Made by a program: the position numbers and the translations under genes | The notes under the pieces: model-generated | The model's database searches: none | What the model was told of the DNA's origin: nothing | The model's input: the letters and a program-made list of their open reading frames with translations, nothing else | From: an uncultured Prevotellaceae bacterium | Lineage (GTDB): Bacteria; Bacteroidota; Bacteroidia; Bacteroidales; Muribaculaceae | Direction: 5' to 3' | Assembly: GCA_900318645.1 (NCBI GenBank) | Contig: ONLH01000012.1 | Coordinates: forward strand, 34,656 to 98,655 | DNA: 64,000 bases | Shown here: positions 26,364 to 33,627 of the stretch, piece by piece | How positions within the stretch are numbered: position 1 is the stretch's first letter | Layout of the letters: each line of letters begins with the position of its first letter

Positions 26364-26780
26364 ATGGACTTAAACAAATTGATTTTTGATTTTCTGGCCG
26401 AGGAAGGATTCCGTCCACACGAGACGGAATTTGGTATCGCTTTCAAGTCTGAGGGTTTCAACTTCCTGTTCTTTAAGGATGATGAGGATGAGCAGTACTT
26501 CAGGCTTATGATGCCTGCCATCTTTGAGGTCACCGAGGACAACGAGGACATGATCCTCAAGGCAATGAACGATGTGAACGGTAACATCAAGGTGGTGAAA
26601 CTCTATACCATGGAAATGGAAGATGAGGAAGAGAAAAAATCCACCAGCGTGTGGGTTGCCTTCGAAATCCTTGCCGACACCACCCCCGAGATAGGCGACA
26701 TCATGCCGCGTGCCATCACCCTACTCAAGGGCGGACGCATCGCTTTCCTCGCCCGACTCGAAGAAATGGCTGACAATTAA
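26364..26780 (+). CDS. YbjN-like / secretion-chaperone-fold protein
   Basis: A 138-residue acidic protein. The alternation FLAEEGFRPHETEFGIAFKSEGFNFLFF ... YFRLMMPAIFEVTED ... WVAFEILAD fits the YbjN/CesT-like alpha-beta fold, used by chaperone-like and stress-linked proteins. It starts 82 bases after the kinase-AAA gene, across a phased-repeat spacer, and ends at a bidirectional terminator, so it is probably the last gene of that operon. By position it is a candidate adaptor or substrate-presenting partner of the AAA+ protein (inference). Confidence 0.75.
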   Translation: MDLNKLIFDFLAEEGFRPHETEFGIAFKSEGFNFLFFKDDEDEQYFRLMMPAIFEVTEDNEDMILKAMNDVNGNIKVVKLYTMEMEDEEEKKSTSVWVAFEILADTTPEIGDIMPRAITLLKGGRIAFLARLEEMADN

Positions 26781-26824
26781 TCTAGACCATCTAGATCATC
26801 TAGATCATCTAGAAAATCTAGAAA
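26780..26824. repeat. TCTAGA-phased spacer repeat
   Basis: Units of TCTAGATCA in series directly after the stop codon of the YbjN-like gene, before the terminator. Confidence 0.65.
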
Positions 26825-26832
26825 AAAACTGA

Positions 26833-26880
26833 AATCATGAGGGCGCACTAGTTGAACTGGTGCGCCCTCATGATTGTTTT
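26833..26880. terminator. Bidirectional terminator between convergent genes
   Basis: Near-perfect palindrome 26833-26875 (arms beginning AATCATGAGGGCGCAC, with a short central loop). It is followed by GTTTTTATT on the plus strand and, five bases on, by a T7 run on the minus strand. It serves both the YbjN-like gene and the C10 peptidase gene. Confidence 0.9.
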
Positions 26881-26898
26881 TATTCCCTAACGGCGGTA

Positions 26899-28971
26899 TT
26901 AATCACTACGGCGGCTTAGCAACAGATTAATCAGGGCTGTAACATCGGCAATCGACACCTTGTCATCACCATTGACATTGGAGCAGATTGTACAAGCATT
27001 ATCAGTCGCCCCCGACAACAGATAGTTGATCAATGCGGTAACATCGGCGATAGAAACCTTTTTATCGTGATTCACATCACCAGGCTCATAGCCGTGGCCT
27101 TGCTCCTCAAGCAAGGTAACGGTCTGGAGATTTGATTTCTTGGTTACGCCATCGGCAAAATGCGTCACGACCAGGTAACGGTAAGTAGCTCCCATGGACA
27201 AGCCCGAAACAGTATATTGCTTGGTATCAATGTCAGGGATCACCATGGACTCAGCATTGTAATAGCCCACCTCGGTCGGGTCACGTTCGTCACCCGTAAC
27301 GACCACCACATCATCAATATAGAATCGGCTGGCACGCCCCGTGCAACCAAATGTCACTGTTGCACCAGCAGCAACGTTCTCAAACACCACGGCATAGTCT
27401 GTCGCCATTCGCGACAACGCTATTTGCTGCTGGCTGTCGCCACAAGTGATGAGCACCGAGCTATTTTCGTGGCCATAGTAACGGGCGTTGAACCTCACGG
27501 TTATCACGCCATCGCTACCCACATTAAGCGGGGGCGTTGTCAGTGAACCCACATACTTCTGGCCACCGACGATAAAGCAACCGCCAGCACCCAGATAAAC
27601 GAAGTTGCCGGTCCAGCCCGGTTGATCACAATAATTAGCTACCTTGTTCGATGACAGCGCTGTCGTAGCATCCAGATTGACGTCAATGGCTGAGAAGGTC
27701 TCGTTAAGCAATACCTCATGGGCATAGGCGTCATAGGGCTGTACATACAGCGTGTAGCCAGTCACCATCTCGGCAGGGGTCGTGTCGGACCATGTAGCCG
27801 TGAACGAGGTGGATTCCACATTGGTGGCCTCATCCAGATCCGCAGCATGTTTGTCATATAGATATCCCGTCGGGTAAACCTGATACAGCATCTGCTGTTC
27901 ACTGGAGTATTTCAGCCCGCTATAGGTAAAGGCATCAAGGGCAAAATAGCCATTGCCTGCGCCACTCCAACCCCAATTCACATGATACATACCACCGCCA
28001 CAGCCATCCACCACGAAGGCATGCCCTGCATTCTTGTCAGGGTCAACACCTCCATATAGGATGGGGCACCCGGCAGCGAGCTGGGCCTCAATCATGTCGG
28101 CCCATGCTTCGGCACTGTAGTTGTCACGGTCAAGCAGGGTCGCATCAGCATTGTAACCGAACGTTTTCATTCCCTCTAGCTCATCGTCACTGTACGCACC
28201 ACTGCCAGCGGTGCCATAATTCATATAACAAGCCTGTCCACAATAGCGCATCAGCATCGCCACGGCATCACGCTGCTGAGTAGTGGCACTGTTTGTGTAT
28301 TCGTCAAGCATATTCTCCCAGTCAAATGTTCCACCAGGTAAAGCGCCCACCGTGCCACCATTGACCGACGAGGTATAGCTATCCATTGCAGGAGCCTCGG
28401 CAGGGAACTTCCAGTAATACATCACTTGGGCCATCGCCGTGGCCACACACCCTGTCAAGCAATGCTGGGTGCCGCTGGTAGGGCACTGGTTGTAGTAAGG
28501 TGAACGCTGGTTCCAGGCACACGAGAGGAGTGGTGACACCACCGTTGCCGTTTGAAGGGACGTTCTGTCGACGTTCATGTCGGGGTGTTGCCGCAGGACG
28601 GCCATCTGCCGCTTGTAGTGGCCGAGCAGCCACTGCATATTGCATGGCAGGTTATCCATATCCAGGGACTGACCACCATAAGCCAGCACCTGGGTCGCAC
28701 GGTCATCGCCCGCTATAATCACAAATGCGCTGCCGTCTTCGGTATTGAACACATAGTAGTCGGCCAAGCGGGAATCTGATGCCGATGGCTCAACATGGGC
28801 AAGCATCAGACTACCAGCAGAAGCGTTGATGGCCCTCCGAGTCTGTTGCGCCAGGAATCCTGACGCCTTCAGGCGCGCCTCGTGGGAATCGACAGCGGCT
28901 GCCGACGCATCTATCGCAAGAAAGAGACTCCCGGCCAATGCCAAGGTCTTCAAGTAATTGATGGTTTTCAT
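26899..28971 (-). CDS. Secreted C10 (streptopain-like) cysteine peptidase with dockerin repeats
   Basis: A 690-residue protein from the ATG at 28971, chosen because a clean signal peptide follows (MKTINYLKTLALAGSLFLAI). Residues about 25-140 are the propeptide. The catalytic domain holds HCLTGCVATAMAQVMYYW with C175, NAGHAFVVDG with H317, and WGWSG at 333-337, the streptopain set. A C-terminal jelly-roll-like region (about 380-600) precedes two dockerin-type repeats (GDVNHDKKVSIADVTALI and NVNGDDKVSIADVTALI). Streptopain relatives degrade host or dietary proteins. Last gene of a protease operon with an M6 peptidase. Confidence 0.93.
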   Translation of the reverse strand: MKTINYLKTLALAGSLFLAIDASAAAVDSHEARLKASGFLAQQTRRAINASAGSLMLAHVEPSASDSRLADYYVFNTEDGSAFVIIAGDDRATQVLAYGGQSLDMDNLPCNMQWLLGHYKRQMAVLRQHPDMNVDRTSLQTATVVSPLLSCAWNQRSPYYNQCPTSGTQHCLTGCVATAMAQVMYYWKFPAEAPAMDSYTSSVNGGTVGALPGGTFDWENMLDEYTNSATTQQRDAVAMLMRYCGQACYMNYGTAGSGAYSDDELEGMKTFGYNADATLLDRDNYSAEAWADMIEAQLAAGCPILYGGVDPDKNAGHAFVVDGCGGGMYHVNWGWSGAGNGYFALDAFTYSGLKYSSEQQMLYQVYPTGYLYDKHAADLDEATNVESTSFTATWSDTTPAEMVTGYTLYVQPYDAYAHEVLLNETFSAIDVNLDATTALSSNKVANYCDQPGWTGNFVYLGAGGCFIVGGQKYVGSLTTPPLNVGSDGVITVRFNARYYGHENSSVLITCGDSQQQIALSRMATDYAVVFENVAAGATVTFGCTGRASRFYIDDVVVVTGDERDPTEVGYYNAESMVIPDIDTKQYTVSGLSMGATYRYLVVTHFADGVTKKSNLQTVTLLEEQGHGYEPGDVNHDKKVSIADVTALINYLLSGATDNACTICSNVNGDDKVSIADVTALINLLLSRRSD

Positions 28972-29054
28972 GATTTCAAGGATGTTTAGTATTGTAGCGG
29001 GACCAGCCAGATCCAGTGGTATTGCCAAACGCCCTACAGACTAAAAGCTACCAA

Positions 29055-30770
29055 CTATTTAGTCAGAATCATGTCGATGAGGGCAGTGATATCGGCAACA
29101 TTCACTTCTCCGTCACTATTCACGTCAAAGGTGGCAAGATCGTATTGCTTGCTCAGGATGGCGTCGATGAGCGTGGTGACGTCAGCGATATTGACCTCGC
29201 CATCTCGATTCACGTCACCGCGTTTGAAATTGGACTTCATGTACCAGAAGCTGGCCACGCCGTCGGCTACGGTCATGCCGGTGATTGGTTTGTTCATAAA
29301 TTCGCCGGTATAGACCATGGCTGGAGGTGTGGAGTTGTTGGTCAACGAGTCTAGCCCTTCCTGAGGCCACAAGTCATACCTATTACTATAACTTGACAGG
29401 AGGTTGTCGGCGGGAATAAGTGACATGCGTGGATGATTACCATTATTGTTAGGTGTGTTTTCGTCCCATGCCGTCTTGTCATAATCGACATGCAGGATCA
29501 TGATGCCCTCAGCGGGCAGGAACTCGTCCCAACCTGTCTTGACACGATAATCCAGCAGGTAATATTCATCGGGATTGGCGTCGTTGGTCACCTTGACAGC
29601 GGTACCATCGTCGGTATTGAGCGGCAGCATAAAGTATTGCGTATTTTCCTCGGGTTCAATAAGGTCCAACCAACCCATGAAATGACGCTCATAGGAGGTA
29701 TAGCCACAGGGACGGTGGGCATTGTCCAAGTAGCAGCCCACGTCCATGATGTCCCAGGCATTCATGCCATAGATGCCGCCTCCGACGGTGGAATAGAAAT
29801 CGGGAAGTCCCAGGCAATGGCCAAACTCATGGCAGAAGGTGCCCACGCCATCGATGGTGGTGCTGTAGTTGTTGTTGCCTTCCAACTCGTTGAACACGGC
29901 ATACTTATCAATCGTCACGCCATTGAGCTCGAACGGGCCCACCGTGCTGCAACCCCAGTCCAGGGATTCCTGCATGTCCCACTGGCAAGGCCACACGCTC
30001 TCGGGGACGGTGCGCCAAGCCTGAGCCTCGCCCACGCCAGCAAAAAGCACAACCACCACATCGACATAGCCGTCGTCATCGTTGTCATAGTTCGAAAAAT
30101 CGACATCGGGCAATCCAGTGCAGGCGTCATAGATCATCGTTCCCAACTGGGTATCAACTTCCTGACCATAGATATACTTGTTAGCGCCATAGAAAGCCCG
30201 ATTCTGGGGCAGGTTGACGGGACCCAGGATGTCAAACCGGGGCGAGAACCTGCCGCGAGACTGCGATTCAAAATAATGCAGGCTGCTGTATTCCATCAAG
30301 TTGAACTGGTTCTCGAACGTATTGACGGGATTCTCGTCAACAAACTGTATGTCGGTGTAATTGACTAGAATGATAGGGATGCGGGGAGTGCCTAGCGTGG
30401 GAACCTGCGGCGTGGGGTTTTCCTCCTCACGGCGCGGCAAGCGGCTTCTTCCTGCACCCAGTGCCATCTGGCTACGATAGGCGCTGATGAATGCCGTCTC
30501 CTCAATGCCACGATGACCCTGGTCATGGGCCAGCACATCACTCAGCGAGCCGGCAGCCTTGTAACAGTAGTCACCGTTCATGTCACGACCCACGGTCAAG
30601 CCGTCAAGCGTCATCAGCGAGTGGTTGAATTCTCCACCGCCCATCATCAGCGTCACGGTCGTGCCATCGCTCTGAACGTGGGTGAACGGCTCGGGCTTAG
30701 CCGGCGCCGCCATCACTGCAGCACAACACATCGCGGCCACTATTGTCAATAATATTTTTTTCATCTTCAT
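29055..30770 (-). CDS. Secreted M6-family metallopeptidase with dockerin repeats
   Basis: A 571-residue protein with a signal peptide (MKMKKILLTIVAAMCCAAVMA). The zinc motif HEFGHCLGLPD is at 314-324 (H314, E315, H318, D324), typical of immune-inhibitor-A-like M6 peptidases. The downstream segment IYGMNAWDIMDVG carries the Met-turn. The C-terminus (about 510-571) has two dockerin-type repeats (GDVNRDGEVNIADVTTLI and DVNSDGEVNVADITALI). Its ATG overlaps the stop of the upstream lipoprotein gene by four bases. No cohesin partner is visible in the window. Confidence 0.92.
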   Translation of the reverse strand: MKMKKILLTIVAAMCCAAVMAAPAKPEPFTHVQSDGTTVTLMMGGGEFNHSLMTLDGLTVGRDMNGDYCYKAAGSLSDVLAHDQGHRGIEETAFISAYRSQMALGAGRSRLPRREEENPTPQVPTLGTPRIPIILVNYTDIQFVDENPVNTFENQFNLMEYSSLHYFESQSRGRFSPRFDILGPVNLPQNRAFYGANKYIYGQEVDTQLGTMIYDACTGLPDVDFSNYDNDDDGYVDVVVVLFAGVGEAQAWRTVPESVWPCQWDMQESLDWGCSTVGPFELNGVTIDKYAVFNELEGNNNYSTTIDGVGTFCHEFGHCLGLPDFYSTVGGGIYGMNAWDIMDVGCYLDNAHRPCGYTSYERHFMGWLDLIEPEENTQYFMLPLNTDDGTAVKVTNDANPDEYYLLDYRVKTGWDEFLPAEGIMILHVDYDKTAWDENTPNNNGNHPRMSLIPADNLLSSYSNRYDLWPQEGLDSLTNNSTPPAMVYTGEFMNKPITGMTVADGVASFWYMKSNFKRGDVNRDGEVNIADVTTLIDAILSKQYDLATFDVNSDGEVNVADITALIDMILTK

Positions 30771-31366
30771 TTTTTGGTCTTGGCAGTTTCTTCCTCAATA
30801 TATTGCTGCATCGCGCGTTTTAAGTCCATATCACCATCAGCCTGCTTGAAGTCATCGATTTTCCAGGAGCCGTCCTCTTTAACCAACAGCAGACCCACAG
30901 TCTGAACAGAATCAAAGTTGTGCAACTTCATCTGCACGGTAGCCTCGTTCTCTGCCACATTCTGCACCTCGATGTCACTGATTGACAGATTGTGCCAGTC
31001 CTGTCCCATAATCCAGTAATCGAATTCCCAGAATCCCAACTCACCTTCATGGTTCAAACTGTCAATCTCATTAACCTTGGCAAGCAAGAGGTTCCACTCC
31101 TTGCTGCAGTAATCCTTGTTGAACCGGTCACTGTTCTCAAACACGCCATTCTCCATCTGGATGTCCAGGTTGCGCAACGAGTCCTCCTCGTTATACACCT
31201 TGAAGACAGCACTGTAAATGTCGCGAACCCTGTTCTGCACCTCAGTCGCCGTCAGTTGTTCCGATACCGTTGTCTTTTGGGACTCAGCAGCCTGCTGACT
31301 GCCGTTCGACTGGCAAGCGGCAAGCATAGCCACCAATGCCACCAGAGATAAAATCAATTTTTTCAT
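30767..31366 (-). CDS. Small lipoprotein upstream of the protease genes
   Basis: A 199-residue lipoprotein (lipobox AMLAACQS). The mature protein is helical at first, with a later NTF2/DUF3828-like pattern (EATVQMKLHNFDSVQTVGLLLVKEDGSWKIDDF, written here only as a description of the strand-turn-strand end). The final GSWKIDDF motif is common in DUF3828-type lipoproteins. Translationally coupled to the M6 peptidase gene. A good promoter lies upstream, so this gene opens the protease operon. Function not established. Confidence 0.8.
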   Translation of the reverse strand: MKKLILSLVALVAMLAACQSNGSQQAAESQKTTVSEQLTATEVQNRVRDIYSAVFKVYNEEDSLRNLDIQMENGVFENSDRFNKDYCSKEWNLLLAKVNEIDSLNHEGELGFWEFDYWIMGQDWHNLSISDIEVQNVAENEATVQMKLHNFDSVQTVGLLLVKEDGSWKIDDFKQADGDMDLKRAMQQYIEEETAKTKK

Positions 31367-31391
31367 ACTTAATAAGTCTAAAGTTTTCCCG

Positions 31392-31422
31392 CAAAATTAC
31401 ATCATTTCCTAATAACCACCAA
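31392..31422 (-). promoter_or_regulatory. Promoter of the protease operon
   Basis: Minus strand: TTGG (31419-31422), 19 bases, TAATTTTG (31392-31399), 26 bases before the lipoprotein ATG. Confidence 0.65.
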
Positions 31423-31462
31423 CTTTGAACCGTAAACACTAAACTTTAATCGGGAAAAAGCT

Positions 31463-31470
31463 TATCTTTG
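31463..31470 (+). promoter_or_regulatory. -7 promoter element for the split lysO pair
   Basis: TATCTTTG just upstream of the ATG at 31478. The leader would be almost absent if initiation occurs at the usual distance, suggesting a near-leaderless message. No clear -33 box. Confidence 0.5.
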
Positions 31471-31477
31471 CAGCCTT

Positions 31478-31753
31478 ATGTTGAAGATTGTTGCCATCAT
31501 GCTCAGCGGTATGGCTGTCGGTTTCCTGTTGAGAAAGCGCCGGCTCAGGGTGGTGCCTCACGCTGTGACGGTGCTCATCTGGTTATTGCTGTTTTTCCTG
31601 GGTGTCGAGGTGGGTGAAAATCCGCAGGTCATCAACGGAATAAGCAGCCTAGGTCTTGAAGCCTTGTGGCTGTCACTCACCGGAATTGTCGGCACCGTGC
31701 TCTTCTCATGGGCACTATGGCGATGGGTGAACAAGAAAGGAGGTAAGCGATGA
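31478..31753 (+). CDS. LysO-type lysine exporter, N-terminal part as separate gene
   Basis: A 91-residue protein with three membrane helices (LKIVAIMLSGMAVGFLL, VTVLIWLLLFFLGVEVG, ALWLSLTGIVGTVLF), matching the N-terminal part of Lys_export/DUF340. The motif FFLGVEVG corresponds to the conserved LGxxxG segment of LysO. It overlaps the next gene by four bases (ATGA). The two chains add up to the length of single-chain LysO (about 290-300), so they probably assemble into one transporter exporting lysine or a toxic analogue. Confidence 0.82.
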   Translation: MLKIVAIMLSGMAVGFLLRKRRLRVVPHAVTVLIWLLLFFLGVEVGENPQVINGISSLGLEALWLSLTGIVGTVLFSWALWRWVNKKGGKR

Positions 31754-32352
31754 AAGGCAGCCTCATCATCGTCGGCTTTTTCATTCTGGGCATCATCTGC
31801 GGTGTGATGCACTGGCTGCCCGACCTGAATGCTTATGGCAACGTGAGTTTCTGGACGCTGTGCGCGCTGTTATTCAGCGTCGGCATTACTGTGGGCAACA
31901 ACACAACGCTATTGAAGTCTTTTACCAAGCTGGACAAGCGGCTGATGCTGCTCCCCTTGATGACCATCGTCGGCACACTTGCCGCTACTGCCATCGCCTC
32001 TTTGGGGTTGCCGGGACGCAGCATGACGGACTGCCTCGCCGTGGGCTCAGGCTTCGGTTACTACTCCCTATCGAGCATTCTCATCACGCAGTACCGCGGT
32101 CCCGATTTAGGCACCGTCGCCCTGCTTGCCAATATCATTCGTGAAGTCATTACCCTATTGGGAGCGCCCCTGTTGGTCAGATACTTTGGTCCTCTCTCAC
32201 CTATCTCCTGCGGCGGCGCCACAACGATGGACACGACCCTGCCCATCATCACCCGCACCAGCGGTCAGGATTTCGTCATCCTGTCGCTGTTCCACGGTTT
32301 CCTCGTGGATTTCTCGGTCCCCTTCCTCGTCTCTTTCTTCTGCTCCCTATAG
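31750..32352 (+). CDS. LysO-type lysine exporter, C-terminal part as separate gene
   Basis: A 200-residue membrane protein with about six helices. LLFSVGITVG echoes the motif in the partner chain. GSGFGYYSLSSILITQYRGPDLGTVALLANIIRE is the family signature region and GGATTMDTTLPII follows, both conserved in LysO. It is coupled to the 31478 gene by a four-base overlap. Whether the split is ancestral in the Bacteroidales or a later event cannot be seen here. Confidence 0.85.
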   Translation: MKGSLIIVGFFILGIICGVMHWLPDLNAYGNVSFWTLCALLFSVGITVGNNTTLLKSFTKLDKRLMLLPLMTIVGTLAATAIASLGLPGRSMTDCLAVGSGFGYYSLSSILITQYRGPDLGTVALLANIIREVITLLGAPLLVRYFGPLSPISCGGATTMDTTLPIITRTSGQDFVILSLFHGFLVDFSVPFLVSFFCSL

Positions 32353-32390
32353 CATCTTTAGATACTATAGAAACTATAGAACTATAGTTT

Positions 32391-33083
32391 CTATTGAGCA
32401 CAGGCCTCCTTCGGGAACTGGTCAATCTGTTTCATGCGTTTCTTGATGGTATTGTGCATCTTCTTCATCTTGGCTGTCGGGTGAGCGCTGTCACGCAGCA
32501 GGGGGTTGGGCAGCGACACGGCAATGTAGGCACACTGGTCCTTGGTGAGCTTGTCGGGTGTGGTATTGAAGTTGATGCGGGCGACAGCATCGGCGCCATA
32601 GATACCCTTACCCATCTCGATGGAATTAAGATAAACCTCCATGATGCGCTCCTTGCCCCAGATTTTCTCAATCAGGAAAGTGAAATAGGCCTCAAGTCCC
32701 TTTCGCAGCCATGAGCGCTTCTGCCACAGGAAGACGTTGCGCGCCGTCTGCTGGCTGATGGTGCTCGCACCGCGTTGCCGCTTGCCCTCCTGCGCCTCGA
32801 GCTGAGCCTTTTGAATCTGTTCCAAGTCAAAGCCGCCATGCTTCAGAAACAGGTTGTCCTCGCTCGCCATCACCGCTTGAGGCAGGTTGTGGTTGATACG
32901 GTCCAGCGGCACCCAATAGTGCTTGATGACTGGATCCTGGCCATCCATCATCTGCTCCACAGCGCGGATGAGCATCAGCGGCGTGACATACACAGGGATA
33001 TACTTCAGTATCACCACCGACAATATCGTCGAGGTGAAAAAGAATATCATAATGTTTCGTATCCAGCGAGTTACATTTTTCAT
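32391..33083 (-). CDS. mtgA: Monofunctional biosynthetic peptidoglycan glycosyltransferase
   Basis: A 230-residue GT51 protein: one N-terminal membrane helix, then MASEDNLFLKHGGFD (E-D-x-x-F-x-x-H-x-G-x-D, with the catalytic Glu), RGASTISQQTARNVFL, and KERIMEVYLNSIEMG. These are GT51 motifs 1-4. It polymerises lipid II into glycan strands without a transpeptidase domain. Separated from the upstream Fur-family gene by a spacer of phased TCTAGA and CTAACTC units, same strand. Confidence 0.94.
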   Translation of the reverse strand: MKNVTRWIRNIMIFFFTSTILSVVILKYIPVYVTPLMLIRAVEQMMDGQDPVIKHYWVPLDRINHNLPQAVMASEDNLFLKHGGFDLEQIQKAQLEAQEGKRQRGASTISQQTARNVFLWQKRSWLRKGLEAYFTFLIEKIWGKERIMEVYLNSIEMGKGIYGADAVARINFNTTPDKLTKDQCAYIAVSLPNPLLRDSAHPTAKMKKMHNTIKKRMKQIDQFPKEACAQ

Positions 33084-33086
33084 TGT

Positions 33087-33186
33087 CTTTCCGTTTTTTC
33101 TAGTTCATCTAGTTTATCTAGATAGTCTAGATCCTCTAGAGATACCAACTCCTAACTCCTCACTCCTCACTCCTAACTCCTAACTC
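33087..33186. repeat. Spacer with phased TCTAGA and ACTCCTA units
   Basis: TCTAGTTCATCTAGTTTATC-type units, then TAGTCTAGATCCTCTAGAG, then six to seven copies of a 7-base ACTCCTA/ACTCCTC unit. It lies between fur-like and mtgA. No gene content. Confidence 0.7.
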
Positions 33187-33627
33187 CTAACTAGAACAGC
33201 ACTCCGGGCACAGTCCCTTGAGCACGTAGTTGATGCTATGGACCTGGAAATTACCAGGCAATGACACCAACGGCACTTGGGTCGTCTGCAGGCAGAAGGT
33301 CTTGCCACATTTCTCGCAATAGAAATGGGCATGCATGTGATCAATGGTGCCATCGTCCTCACCGCAATGACAATCGGGGCTGCACACGGCATACTTGAAC
33401 ATCCCGGTACCATCATCAATAGCATGAATGAGATGATGTGTCAAGAAGAGGGTGATGGTGCGGTAGATGGTCGATTTATCCACCGTATCCAATTCATCTT
33501 CCAGGCTCTGCAGCGAGAAAGCGTCATCGTGAGCCATCATCGTGCGCAACAGCAGGATGCGCATCGCCGTGGGCTTCACGTCATGCGCTTCCAAGCGTTC
33601 AATATATTTCGTTTCGTCCTTCATCAA
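33187..33627 (-). CDS. Fur-family metal-responsive transcriptional repressor
   Basis: A 146-residue protein with an N-terminal winged helix (MRILLLRTMMAH ... DKSTIYRTITLFL) and a C-terminal metal-binding half (DHMHAHFYCEKCGKTFCL, and a final CPEC giving a second structural Cys pair). Whether it senses Fe, Zn or peroxide cannot be read. The first ATG overlaps the SusD stop by four bases, so it is translated with the SusCD pair. This suggests the SusCD pair may transport a metal complex or be metal-regulated (inference). A start one codon later (MKDETK) is also possible. Confidence 0.9.
   Translation of the reverse strand: MMKDETKYIERLEAHDVKPTAMRILLLRTMMAHDDAFSLQSLEDELDTVDKSTIYRTITLFLTHHLIHAIDDGTGMFKYAVCSPDCHCGEDDGTIDHMHAHFYCEKCGKTFCLQTTQVPLVSLPGNFQVHSINYVLKGLCPECCSS

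Noticed and set aside
22999-33142. TCTAGA-phased spacers considered as CRISPR arrays
   Set aside because: Units are only 9-11 bases, directly adjacent, with no unique spacers and no cas genes.
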